A stretch of DNA of 7,064 nucleotides from Gallionella sp. (GCA_017880945.1 JADGRM010000115.1:1-7064); one strand, 5' to 3'. Counted from the stretch's first letter, positions 1 to 6,858 are shown. Notes: generated by a model not told the origin, from the sequence alone. A program made the numbers and translations.

Positions 1-7
1 AAATGAT

Positions 8-39
8 GTTGGGTTACGCGGTGAATCTGCTAACCCAAC
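8..39. repeat. REP-like inverted repeat at the ppsA 3' end
   Basis: A perfect 9-bp inverted repeat pairs GTTGGGTTA (8-16) with TAACCCAAC (31-39) around a 14-base loop. The right flank reads CCTACGG, so on the minus strand the motif is CCGTAGGTTGGGTTA. From memory, this GTAGGTTGGGTTA / TAACCCAAC pattern recurs as a dispersed palindrome in many proteobacterial genomes; I could not search for copies. The TAG stop of ppsA (40-42) lies in the flank. There is no U-tract after the hairpin in the direction of ppsA transcription, so it is not a canonical intrinsic terminator, although it could protect the mRNA 3' end. Confidence 0.6.
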
Positions 40-2418
40 CTACGGCTTACCTCCCGGATGTGCCTCCCCAAGCTTCCTCCAAGTCTCCAGCAAAGTATCC
101 GGGTTCAGCGACATGGACTGAATGCCTATATCCATCAGCCACAGTGCAAAATCGAAATGATCGGATGGCCCCTGTCCGCAGATACCCACGTATTTGTCCA
201 GCCGGTTGCAGGTGCTGATGGCCATCTCCAGCAGGCGTTTGACCGCGGCATCGCGTTCGTCGAAGCTGTTTGCCACCAGGCTGGAATCCCGGTCCAGCCC
301 CAGGGTCAGTTGGGTCAGGTCGTTCGATCCTATCGAGAAGCCGTCGAAATATTGCAGGAATTCTTCGGCCAGCAGCGCGTTGGACGGTATCTCGCACATC
401 ATGATCAGACGCAAACCATTTTCGCCGCGCTTCAAACCGTGTTGCGCAAGCAGTTCGACGACTTCATGCGCCTCCTGCACCGTGCGCACGAACGGCACCA
501 TGATCTCCACATTGGTGTAGCCCATGCCGTCGCGGACCTTCTTCATCGCGCGGCATTCCAGTTCAAAACAATCCCTGAAACTCGGCGCGACATAGCGTCC
601 CGCTCCGCGAAAACCCAGCATCGGATTTTCTTCCAGTGGTTCGAAAAGCTCGCCGCCCAGCAGCTTGCGGTATTCGTTGGACTTGAAGTCCGACAAGCGC
701 ACGATGACGGGCTTGGGCCAAAAAGCGGCGGCCAGAGTGGAAATGCCCTCGGTCAATTTTTCCACATAGAAAGTCAATGGATCGGCGTAGCCCCGCGATT
801 GTTTCAATACGGCAGCCTTGAGTTCCGCGGGCAGGGTTTGGAACTGCAGCACTGCCTTGGGATGTATGCCGATGAGGTTGTTGATGACAAATTCCAGTCG
901 CGCCAAACCGATGCCGGCGGAAGGCATTTGCGCAAACTCGAAAGCCAGCGTGGGATTGCCCACATTGAGCATCAATTTGACCGGCAACGGTGGCAATGCC
1001 TTTTCATCCTGCCGGGTAGTTTCAAAAGGCAGCTTGCCCCGATAGACGAAGCCTGTGTCGCCTTCCGCGCAGGAAGCGGTGACGATCTCGTTTTCGGCGA
1101 GCACTTCCGTGGCATGACCGCAACCCACGATAGCCGGGATACCCAGTTCCCGCGCAATGATCGCGGCATGGCAAGTACGTCCGCCGCGATTGGTGATGAT
1201 GGCCGATGCCTTCTTCATCACCGGCTCCCAGTTGGGATCAGTCATGTCCGTGACCAGCACATCGCCCACTTGCACTTTGTCCATTTCAGCGCTGCTCGCC
1301 ACCAGGCGCACCGGCCCGATGCCGATCTTCTGGCCGATCGCGCGACCTTCGATGAGCACCTCGCCGCGTTGTTTGAGACGGAATTTTTCCGCACCGCCTG
1401 CAGCAACCTGGGACTGGACCGTTTCCGGACGTGCTTGCAGGATGTAGAGCTTGCCGTCCAGGCCGTCCTTGCCCCATTCGATATCCATCGGCCTGCCATA
1501 ATGCTGCTCGATGGCCATGGCCTGTTTTGCCAGCTCCAGCACATCCTTATCGGTCAGGGAAAAACTGTCGCGCTCTTTCTGGGGGACCTCTTCGATACTC
1601 GTGGAACGTCCGGCGGCACGATCTTCACGGAACACCATGCGCTGTTGTTTGGAACCGATGCTGCGGCGGACCAGCGCGGGATAACCTGCGGCAAGCTGCT
1701 GCTTGTGGACGTAGAATTCATCAGGGTTTACCGAGCCCTGCACCACCATCTCACCCAGACCATATGACGAAGTGATGAACACCACGTCGCGGAAGCCGGA
1801 TTCTGTGTCCATCGTGAACATCACGCCGGAAGCACCCAGATCGGAACGCACCATGCGCTGCACTCCCGCCGACAGGGCGACAGAGGAATCCGTATAGCCG
1901 GTGTGCACCCGATAGGAAATGGCGCGATCGTTATAAAGCGACGCAAAAACTTCCTTGATCGCATGCAGGATATTGTCTATGCCGTGAATATTAAGAAAAG
2001 TTTCCTGCTGTCCCGCAAAGGACGCGTCCGGCAGGTCTTCAGCAGTTGCGGATGAACGAACCGCGAAACTGGCGTCGCTGCCTGCCGCGAGCTTGGTGTA
2101 GTGCTGGCGTATCTCTTCCTCCAGGCGCGGCGGGAGTGAGGCTGCCGATATCCAGCCACGTATGTCTGCACCGGTCTTGGCCAGTGCGTTCACGTCTTCC
2201 ACATTCAGCGCTTCCAGCGTCTGCTTGATTCGCTGGTCAAGACCATTGTTCTTCAGGAAATCGCGATAGGCCTCCGCTGTTGTGGCAAAGCCGCCGGGCA
2301 CACACACGCCGGAGGCGCTGAGGTTGCCGATCATCTCACCCAGCGAAGCGTTCTTGCCGCCTACCTGATCAATGTCAGCAATGCCCAGTGACTGAAATGG
2401 AATCACATAAGGTTGCAT
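40..2418 (-). CDS. ppsA: Phosphoenolpyruvate synthase (pyruvate, water dikinase)
   Basis: The enzyme makes phosphoenolpyruvate, AMP and phosphate from pyruvate, ATP and water in the cytoplasm, the entry step of gluconeogenesis from pyruvate. The 792-residue length matches the family. The N-terminal ATP-binding domain (about 16-335) carries VRSSATAEDLPDASFAGQQE from 120. The swivelling phosphohistidine domain (about 380-455) has GGRTCHAAIIARELGIPAIV with catalytic H417. The C-terminal PEP/pyruvate barrel (about 480-785) has RLSDFKSNEY (R574), ENPMLGFRGA (R604), likely metal ligands E676 (CEIPSNA) and D700 (GSNDLTQL), and catalytic C747 (GICGQ). T415, two residues before H417, matches the threonine that PpsR phosphorylates in E. 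coli PpsA, and ppsR lies just upstream. The ATG is preceded by AGGAG (2426-2430) with 7-base spacing. The last few residues (HPGGKP) are a short tail ending in a REP-like repeat. No key residue appears to be missing. Confidence 0.97.
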   Translation of the reverse strand: MQPYVIPFQSLGIADIDQVGGKNASLGEMIGNLSASGVCVPGGFATTAEAYRDFLKNNGLDQRIKQTLEALNVEDVNALAKTGADIRGWISAASLPPRLEEEIRQHYTKLAAGSDASFAVRSSATAEDLPDASFAGQQETFLNIHGIDNILHAIKEVFASLYNDRAISYRVHTGYTDSSVALSAGVQRMVRSDLGASGVMFTMDTESGFRDVVFITSSYGLGEMVVQGSVNPDEFYVHKQQLAAGYPALVRRSIGSKQQRMVFREDRAAGRSTSIEEVPQKERDSFSLTDKDVLELAKQAMAIEQHYGRPMDIEWGKDGLDGKLYILQARPETVQSQVAAGGAEKFRLKQRGEVLIEGRAIGQKIGIGPVRLVASSAEMDKVQVGDVLVTDMTDPNWEPVMKKASAIITNRGGRTCHAAIIARELGIPAIVGCGHATEVLAENEIVTASCAEGDTGFVYRGKLPFETTRQDEKALPPLPVKLMLNVGNPTLAFEFAQMPSAGIGLARLEFVINNLIGIHPKAVLQFQTLPAELKAAVLKQSRGYADPLTFYVEKLTEGISTLAAAFWPKPVIVRLSDFKSNEYRKLLGGELFEPLEENPMLGFRGAGRYVAPSFRDCFELECRAMKKVRDGMGYTNVEIMVPFVRTVQEAHEVVELLAQHGLKRGENGLRLIMMCEIPSNALLAEEFLQYFDGFSIGSNDLTQLTLGLDRDSSLVANSFDERDAAVKRLLEMAISTCNRLDKYVGICGQGPSDHFDFALWLMDIGIQSMSLNPDTLLETWRKLGEAHPGGKP

Positions 2419-2423
2419 GCTTG

Positions 2424-2430
2424 CTCTCCT
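2424..2430 (-). promoter_or_regulatory. Ribosome binding site of ppsA
   Basis: On the minus strand AGGAGAG lies 5 bases before the ppsA ATG, its AGGAG core 7 bases away. It fixes the start at 2416-2418. The 67-base ppsR-ppsA gap contains no convincing -35/-10 pair, so co-transcription from the ppsR promoter is the simplest reading. Confidence 0.75.
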
Positions 2431-2485
2431 GTTTACTTTTAAATTGTTGTACTACTACGGAATTATTCAAAACCTTGTTCAATGC

Positions 2486-3301
2486 TCATTCTTTTTTATT
2501 GATCGCCTGGATTATTTGAACGGCGATTTCCTCAATCGACCGTGACGTCATATCGAACCATTCTATACCCTCGCGCCGCATCATGCGTTCGGCGGCGGCA
2601 ACTTCCTGGCGGCATGTGTCCAGTGCGGCATATTTGCTATCCGGTCGCCGCTCCTGTCGTATCTTGTGCAGTTGCTCCGGCGCGATGGTCAATCCGAACA
2701 GTTTGTCACGGAAGGGCAACACAGTATCTGGCAGGCGGTCGCGCTCGAAATCTTCCGGGATCAGCGGGTAATTTGCCGCCCGGAGGCCGAATTGCATCGA
2801 CAGATACAAGCTGGTCGGGGTCTTGCCGCAACGTGACACGCCGACCAGTATCACGTCGGCATTTTTCAAGTCGGCATCAGAAACGCCGTCGTCGTGTGCG
2901 ATAGCGAAATTCATCGCGGCAATGCGGTTGATGTATTCGTGGCCGGCCTGGCCGTGTGAACGACCGACGGTATGCGCCGACCGCACGCCCAGTTCTTTTT
3001 CCAGCGGCGCGATAAAGACCTCAAACAGGTCCAGAAACAATGCATCCCCCTGGCGCAGCATCGCGCTGATTTCAGGATTCATCATGGTCATCACAACCAG
3101 CGGGCGGATACCGTCTTGCTCGCGTATCTCGCGTATGCGCGACAGACAGTCCGCAGCCTTTTCCGGATCATCCACAAAGGGAAACCGTATCTGGCGAAAA
3201 TTTATCCCGTCAAATTGGGAGAGCAGACCCTTACCCAGGATTTCGGCAGTGATGCCGGTGCCATCCGAAACAAAAAATATTGTACGGTTGATTGGCTTCA
3301 T
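2486..3301 (-). CDS. ppsR: PEP synthase regulatory protein (kinase/pyrophosphorylase, DUF299 family)
   Basis: This bifunctional regulator inactivates PEP synthase by ADP-dependent phosphorylation of a threonine beside the catalytic histidine, and reactivates it by phosphate-dependent removal of that group. The start chosen gives 271 residues, close to E. coli PpsR at 277. The N-terminal family signature RTIFFVSDGTGITAE begins at residue 6, and the P-loop GVSRCGKTPTSLYL begins at 154, followed by MQFGLRAANYPLIPED and later KLFGLTIAPEQLHKIRQERR. The reading frame stays open upstream, with in-frame starts at ATG 3347-3349 (287 residues) and TTG 3395-3397 (303 residues). Neither has a visible Shine-Dalgarno, and both would add an unconserved leader. 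The chosen ATG has a modest AGG four bases upstream. It precedes ppsA by 67 bases on the same strand, placing regulator and target in one probable operon. Function is secure; the exact start is not. Confidence 0.93.
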   Translation of the reverse strand: MKPINRTIFFVSDGTGITAEILGKGLLSQFDGINFRQIRFPFVDDPEKAADCLSRIREIREQDGIRPLVVMTMMNPEISAMLRQGDALFLDLFEVFIAPLEKELGVRSAHTVGRSHGQAGHEYINRIAAMNFAIAHDDGVSDADLKNADVILVGVSRCGKTPTSLYLSMQFGLRAANYPLIPEDFERDRLPDTVLPFRDKLFGLTIAPEQLHKIRQERRPDSKYAALDTCRQEVAAAERMMRREGIEWFDMTSRSIEEIAVQIIQAINKKE

Positions 3302-3462
3302 CTTGCCTGATTGTGCATGTAGTGCAGATTTTTTGGGGGGCGTGTTCATGAGATCGTCGTCATTCTGATCTATTCCACAGCCATTGCATGCAGCCAAGAG
3401 AAAATAAAGAGGAAATAATCCTGTTCATGGCAATTCCAAAAGACAGCGTAACTCAGGACGGC

Positions 3463-3491
3463 AGAATAGAGGTCGCCAATACCGGAGTCAA
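3463..3491 (-). promoter_or_regulatory. Candidate sigma70 promoter for ppsR-ppsA
   Basis: On the minus strand TTGACT (3486-3491, 5/6 to consensus) is followed after exactly 17 bases by TATTCT (3463-3468, 4/6). It lies in the gap between the end of xerD and ppsR and points at ppsR. The predicted transcript would start near 3456, giving a leader of about 155 bases to the ATG at 3301, or about 107 to the upstream ATG. I see no intrinsic terminator after xerD, so some read-through from xerD is also possible. Confidence 0.5.
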
Positions 3492-3537
3492 ATTTTCTCC
3501 ATTATCCAGTCTGTTGTTGTCTGAGCGCGGTGAGCGA

Positions 3538-4434
3538 TCAGCCACGCGGATGATGCTGAGCATGCAACAGCTTGAGGCGCTCACGCGCGACGTGAGTATA
3601 GATCTGCGTTGTGGAAATATCAGCATGGCCCAACAACATCTGCACCACGCGTAAATCGGCACCGTGGTTCAACAGATGCGTGGCGAAGGCGTGGCGCAGC
3701 GTGTGCGGCGAGAGCGGCTTGTCCAGCCCGCCATGCCTGGCGTGTTTCTTGATCAGGTACCAGAACATCTGGCGCGTCATGCCTTCACCGCGTGCGGTGA
3801 CGAACAGCGCGTCGCTCATCTGTTTTCCCAGCAATACCCCGCGACCATCCGCCAGATAGCGGCGCAGCCAGTCCAGCGCTTCTTCGCCCAGCGGTACCAG
3901 GCGTTCCTTGCTGCCCTTGCCCATCACGCGCACCACACCCATATCCATGCTGACTTGCGTTGTGCGCAACGTCACCAGTTCGGACACGCGCAGACCGGTG
4001 GCGTACAGCACTTCGAACATGGTGCGGTCGCGCATGCCTAATGGGGTTTGAACGTCCGGCGCGTTGAGCAGTTGTTCGATATCTTGCTCGGTCAAACTCT
4101 TGGGCAGGTTACGCGGCAGCTTGGGCGTGTCGATTTGCAGCGTGGGGTCAGTGGAGATTTTGCCTTGTCTGAGCAGATAGCGATACAAGCGCTTGAGGCT
4201 GGAGATGTTGCGCCCGGTGCTGCTGGGTTTGGCTTTTTGCACGACCACCAGATGGGCGAGATAGCCTTGTATGTCGCCATGCGTGGCTTGCAAGATGGAT
4301 GCGTCGCGCTGTTTCTCCAGCCAGATTGCGAACTTGCGCAAGTCGCGCCGGTAGCTGTCCAGCGTGTTGCGTGACAAGCCATCTTCCAACCACAGGTTGT
4401 CGCAAAATTCGTCTAGCAGCTCAGCGTTGTTCAT
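3538..4434 (-). CDS. xerD: Tyrosine site-specific recombinase XerD
   Basis: With XerC, this recombinase resolves chromosome dimers at the dif site during FtsK-driven segregation. The 298-residue length equals that of E. coli XerD. The N-terminal SAM-like core-binding domain (about 1-90) contains LWLEDGLSRNTLDSYRRDL. The catalytic domain (about 110-298) has the full set: R149 (ATGLRVSEL), K173 (MGKGSKERLVPLG), H244 and R247 (LSPHTLRHAFATHLL), H270 (LLGHADISTTQIYTHV) and nucleophile Y279. The match to XerD positions, including H244/R247/H270/Y279, favours XerD over XerC or a phage integrase. Its ATG lies inside the end of ogt (14-base overlap) with no good Shine-Dalgarno, so translation is probably coupled to ogt. 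I see no dif-like site nearby, as expected for this chromosomal housekeeping gene. Confidence 0.95.
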   Translation of the reverse strand: MNNAELLDEFCDNLWLEDGLSRNTLDSYRRDLRKFAIWLEKQRDASILQATHGDIQGYLAHLVVVQKAKPSSTGRNISSLKRLYRYLLRQGKISTDPTLQIDTPKLPRNLPKSLTEQDIEQLLNAPDVQTPLGMRDRTMFEVLYATGLRVSELVTLRTTQVSMDMGVVRVMGKGSKERLVPLGEEALDWLRRYLADGRGVLLGKQMSDALFVTARGEGMTRQMFWYLIKKHARHGGLDKPLSPHTLRHAFATHLLNHGADLRVVQMLLGHADISTTQIYTHVARERLKLLHAQHHPRG

Positions 4435-4882
4435 GCGCCAGCAGCCAGCGTTTGATGTCTAGTGATGTGCCGCTGGCATGGCGCATGAAACCGCCCAAAC
4501 CGGACTTACTCACTACGCGATGACAGGGAATAATGATGGGTATCGGGTTTGCTCCGCAGGCTTGGCCGACAGCTTGTGCGCCGGATTTCAGTTCAGCCGC
4601 CAACTCGCCGTAACTGCGTGTTTCTCCGCGCGGGATATCGAGCATGGCTTGCCAAACTTTTTGCTGGTGCGTGGTTCCGTTTAACTTTATCGGCACGGAA
4701 AATTGCACGTCTGGATTTTCAAGATAACGCAGCAATTGTTCACACACTATTACTGCGAACGCGCTGGTCGCGCGCTGCGGCTTTTCGGTAGTTGGAAGAA
4801 AATCAATGCCAAGCAGCGCACGGTCATCGCAACGTATGCCGAGCACACCGAACGGGACAGTTAGTTTTGCCTGGTAGTTCAT
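4421..4882 (-). CDS. ogt: Methylated-DNA--protein-cysteine S-methyltransferase
   Basis: This suicide DNA-repair protein moves alkyl groups from O6-alkylguanine to its own cysteine. The chosen form has 153 residues. The active-site signature PIIIPCHRVV is present, with acceptor C120. Before it lies the DNA-binding helix region QQKVWQAMLDIPRGETRSYG and the AVGQACGANPIP segment, and after it SGLGGFM. The N-terminal ribonuclease-like domain (about 1-70) is present, but there is no Ada-type regulatory domain. A GTG at 4898-4900 is an in-frame alternative giving 159 residues; I prefer the ATG at 4880-4882 because MNYQAKLTVPFGVLGI looks like a normal family start. Neither has a Shine-Dalgarno. The gene starts immediately downstream of the rplS terminator and its end overlaps xerD. 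Whether it is called ogt or a generic MGMT is a naming choice. Confidence 0.93.
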   Translation of the reverse strand: MNYQAKLTVPFGVLGIRCDDRALLGIDFLPTTEKPQRATSAFAVIVCEQLLRYLENPDVQFSVPIKLNGTTHQQKVWQAMLDIPRGETRSYGELAAELKSGAQAVGQACGANPIPIIIPCHRVVSKSGLGGFMRHASGTSLDIKRWLLAHEQR

Positions 4883-4886
4883 GCAG

Positions 4887-4912
4887 TAATGATAGCGCAC
4901 AATTAAAAAACG
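4887..4912 (-). promoter_or_regulatory. Weak candidate promoter giving a leaderless ogt mRNA
   Basis: On the minus strand TATCAT (4887-4892, 5/6 to the -10 consensus) ends six bases before the ogt ATG, so a transcript would begin at or beside the A of ATG. A possible -35 (about 4912-4917, TTGCTC, 3/6) lies in the terminator hairpin at a long 19-base spacing. The -10 is decent and the -35 poor. The lack of any Shine-Dalgarno before ogt makes a leaderless message plausible, but this is inference. Confidence 0.25.
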
Positions 4913-4931
4913 GGAGCAAGCTCCCGTTTTT
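4905..4931 (-). terminator. Intrinsic terminator after rplS
   Basis: A hairpin CGGGAG (4911-4916) / CTCCCG (4921-4926) with a CAAG tetraloop, extendable by one C-G pair, is followed on the minus strand by six T (4905-4910). A run of T on the other side (4927-4931) makes it formally bidirectional. It lies 25 bases beyond the rplS stop and closes the rpsP-rimM-trmD-rplS operon, ending only a few bases before ogt. Confidence 0.88.
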
Positions 4932-4955
4932 GTCCTGCAAAAAAACTATTCGCGA

Positions 4956-5318
4956 TTAACCGCGGATTGCGAGTTTTTCCTTGATGCGTGCCGACTTGCC
5001 GGAACGATCGCGCAGGTAATACAGTTTGGCACGGCGCACAGAGCCGCGACGCTTCACTTCAATGCTGGCGATGATAGGCGAATAGGTTTGAAAGGTGCGT
5101 TCCACGCCTTCACCGGCCGAAATCTTGCGCACGATGAAGCCAGAATTCAGGCCTCGATTGCGCTTGGCGATCACGACTCCCTCGAAAGCCTGAACGCGCT
5201 TGCGCTCGCCTTCGACCACGTTCACGTTGACGATTACAGTGTCGCCAGGCGAGAAAGCGGGAATCTTCTTACCCAAACGGGCGATTTCCTCTTGTTCCAA
5301 TGTTTCGATCAAATTCAC
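4956..5318 (-). CDS. rplS: 50S ribosomal protein L19
   Basis: L19 sits at the 30S-50S interface of the large subunit. The 120-residue protein shows the family throughout: MNLIETLEQEEIARLGKKIP at the N-terminus, PGDTVIVNVNVVEGERKRVQ, then FEGVVIAKRNRGLNSGFIVR, GEGVERTFQTYSP, and the basic tail RRGSVRRAKLYYLRDRSGKS. The start codon is GTG (5316-5318), one base after the trmD stop, with a strong AAGGAG inside the end of trmD. It is the last gene of the rpsP operon and is followed by an intrinsic terminator. Confidence 0.98.
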   Translation of the reverse strand: MNLIETLEQEEIARLGKKIPAFSPGDTVIVNVNVVEGERKRVQAFEGVVIAKRNRGLNSGFIVRKISAGEGVERTFQTYSPIIASIEVKRRGSVRRAKLYYLRDRSGKSARIKEKLAIRG

Positions 5319-5319
5319 T

Positions 5320-6093
5320 TTACTGCTCCTTTTTATACGGGTCTTGTTCCTTCTGGAACTGAGCCAGAAGCCGAGACTCCTCTTTTGTCAAATCACGCCT
5401 GGCCAATAGATCCGGCCTGCGCAACCACGTCCTGCCCAACGACTGCTGAAGCCGCCAGCGCTGTATATCTGCATGATTGCCAGACAACAACACCGGGGGC
5501 ACGGCTTCACCATTAAACTGTTCCGGGCGGGTGTAGTGCGGACAATCCAGCAAGCCTTGCACAAAGGAATCCTGCTCAGCTGATTCAGCATCGCCCAACA
5601 CGCCGGGAAGTTGCCGCACCAAACTGTCTACCAACACCATCGCCGCCAACTCACCACCGGACAACACGTAGTCGCCGATGGAAATCTCTTCATCCACATA
5701 CTGGCGTATCAGGCGTTCATCGATGCCTTCATAACGCCCCGCCAGCAGGATCAAACCCTCATCTGCTTGCGCCACCAATTCTTTAACCACCGAGTGGGTC
5801 AGCAATCGGCCTTGCGGTGATAAATACACCACACGGCTTTTTTTTACGCCGCTGGCCGCTTGTCGCTGTCTGGCCGCGTTGATCGCGGCTGCCAGCGGTT
5901 CGCCCAGCATCACCATTCCGGGACCGCCGCCGTAGGGGCGATCATCGATGGTGTGGTAATTATCCGTGGTGAAATCTCTGGGATTCCACGTCTTCAGGAC
6001 ATAGCGTCCCTGTTCTGCCGCGCGCCGCGTGATGCCATATTGCGTCAGCGCATCGAACATCTGCGGAAACAATGTGATGACATCAAAAATCAT
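5320..6093 (-). CDS. trmD: tRNA (guanine-N1-)-methyltransferase
   Basis: TrmD puts the S-adenosylmethionine methyl group on N1 of G37 in tRNAs with a G36, preventing +1 frameshifting. The chosen ATG gives 257 residues starting MIFDVITLFPQMF, the normal family N-terminus. The trefoil-knot (SPOUT) domain (about 1-160) includes RPYGGGPGMVM, VYLSPQGRLL, LLAGRYEGIDERLI and ISIGDYVLSGGELAAMVL. Catalytic residues correspond to R160 (SLVRQ) and D175 (EQDSF), spaced 15 residues apart as in Haemophilus TrmD R154/D169. The C-terminal tRNA-binding part has LLDCPHYTRPEQF, VLLSGNHADIQRWR and RTWLRRPDLL. The ATG overlaps the rimM stop as ATGA, and no Shine-Dalgarno is visible, so translation is likely coupled to rimM. 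An in-frame TTG at 6112-6114 would add seven residues and is less likely. Confidence 0.97.
   Translation of the reverse strand: MIFDVITLFPQMFDALTQYGITRRAAEQGRYVLKTWNPRDFTTDNYHTIDDRPYGGGPGMVMLGEPLAAAINAARQRQAASGVKKSRVVYLSPQGRLLTHSVVKELVAQADEGLILLAGRYEGIDERLIRQYVDEEISIGDYVLSGGELAAMVLVDSLVRQLPGVLGDAESAEQDSFVQGLLDCPHYTRPEQFNGEAVPPVLLSGNHADIQRWRLQQSLGRTWLRRPDLLARRDLTKEESRLLAQFQKEQDPYKKEQ
5326..5331 (-). promoter_or_regulatory. Ribosome binding site of rplS
   Basis: AAGGAG on the minus strand lies inside the last codons of trmD, 7 bases before the rplS GTG. It supports the GTG start and allows rplS to be translated far more strongly than trmD from the same mRNA, as expected because L19 is needed in much greater amounts than the enzyme. 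Confidence 0.8.
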
Positions 6094-6590
6094 CTCAGGT
6101 AATCCGCCGACCAATCCACCCGGATTGTCTTGTTCTTCACATCCACCTGCTTGATGGCTGTAGCCACAAACGGGATCAGGATTTCGCCGCTGTCACCCTT
6201 CACGCTCAACACCTGGTTCGCGCCGGTTTCCAGCAGGTTTGCCACCGTTCCCAGTTGCACACCCGCTTCATTCACCACCGCGAGCCCGATCAAATCAGAC
6301 CAGTAGTATTCATCACCTGTGTGCTGCGGCAAGCTGCTGCGCGGCACGGCGATCAACAAGCCCTTCAGCTTTTCGGCAGCGGTGCGATCCGGACAGTCCG
6401 GCAATTGTGCGGCCAGTGTTTTGTTATGGGCCTCACACTGCTGAACTTCCACTTCGCGCCACGGACCGTGCTCATGGCCGATCCACCAGGTTCGATAATC
6501 CAGCAAGCTATCAAGGTACTCGGTGTACGGCTGGATCTTGACCCAACCGCGAATACCGTGTGCAGCCGCTATGCGCCCCATGATCACCAT
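6090..6590 (-). CDS. rimM: Ribosome maturation factor RimM
   Basis: RimM binds S19 and helps mature the head of the 30S subunit, including 16S rRNA processing. The ATG at 6588-6590 gives 166 residues. The N-terminal RimM domain begins VIMGRIAAAHGIRGWVKIQP, and the PRC-barrel half follows DEYYWSDLIGLAVVN (about 92-106), then GANQVLSVKGDSGEILIPFV near the end. The reading frame remains open upstream to a TTG at 6645-6647 inside rpsP, which would add 19 proline-rich residues with no family support. A second ATG lies three codons in (6579-6581) and cannot be excluded. No clear Shine-Dalgarno precedes either. It follows the rpsP stop by 13 bases, and its stop overlaps the trmD start. Confidence 0.95.
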   Translation of the reverse strand: MVIMGRIAAAHGIRGWVKIQPYTEYLDSLLDYRTWWIGHEHGPWREVEVQQCEAHNKTLAAQLPDCPDRTAAEKLKGLLIAVPRSSLPQHTGDEYYWSDLIGLAVVNEAGVQLGTVANLLETGANQVLSVKGDSGEILIPFVATAIKQVDVKNKTIRVDWSADYLR

Positions 6591-6603
6591 GGGGATCGAT
6601 TCA

Positions 6604-6858
6604 TCAGGCGGCAGCGGTGGCACCGGCGCGCTTGACCAGCTTGGCAACGGTGTCGCTCAATTGCGCACCCTTGCTTTGCCAATGAGTAACGCGTTCCAGT
6701 TGCAGACGCAGTGCTTCCTGACCTTCCGCTACCAGCGGATTGTAGAAGCCGACGCGCTCGATGAAACGGCCATCGCGACGATTGCGCGAATCAGCTACCA
6801 CCACATTGTAAAACGGACGATTCTTTGAACCGCCACGGGAAAGACGAATGATTACCAT
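6604..6858 (-). CDS. rpsP: 30S ribosomal protein S16
   Basis: S16 is an early-binding small-subunit protein. The 84-residue product starts MVIIRLSRGGSKNRPFYNVV and continues VADSRNRRDGRFIERVGFYN, the diagnostic S16 block, ending in a short Ala-rich tail. The ATG is preceded by a tandem AGGTAGGT (6864-6871), the nearer AGGT 5 bases from the start. It is the first gene of the rpsP-rimM-trmD-rplS operon and has a good promoter about 45 bases upstream. Confidence 0.98.
   Translation of the reverse strand: MVIIRLSRGGSKNRPFYNVVVADSRNRRDGRFIERVGFYNPLVAEGQEALRLQLERVTHWQSKGAQLSDTVAKLVKRAGATAAA

Noticed and set aside
58..1767. A 569-residue open frame on the plus strand opposite ppsA
   Set aside because: It is fully antisense to a well-conserved enzyme gene, has no recognisable domain, is rich in His/Gln/Arg as expected for a codon-bias shadow, and has no RBS that I trust.
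2419..2485. Possible promoter directly upstream of ppsA (TTGAAC or TTGAAT as -35)
   Set aside because: No acceptable -10 falls at 16-19 bases from either candidate; the nearest hexamers match poorly.
3388..3654. An 88-residue plus-strand frame spanning the ppsR-xerD gap
   Set aside because: Its second half is antisense to the conserved C-terminus of xerD, it overlaps the candidate ppsR promoter, and I recognise no family. An ATG at 3427 has a distant GAGGAAA, but that is not enough to call a gene.
3538..4434. xerD as a mark of a mobile element or integron
   Set aside because: The protein matches chromosomal XerD in length and catalytic spacing, sits in a housekeeping context, and there are no attachment repeats, cassettes or transposase genes around it.
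6094..6114. N-terminal extension of trmD from a TTG inside rimM
   Set aside because: The ATG at 6091-6093 gives the standard MIFDVITLFP start and a textbook ATGA overlap with rimM.
6591..6647. N-terminal extension of rimM from a TTG inside rpsP
   Set aside because: The extra residues are proline/serine-rich, antisense-free but out of frame with rpsP, and precede the normal family start at VIMGRI; the frame is simply open by chance.
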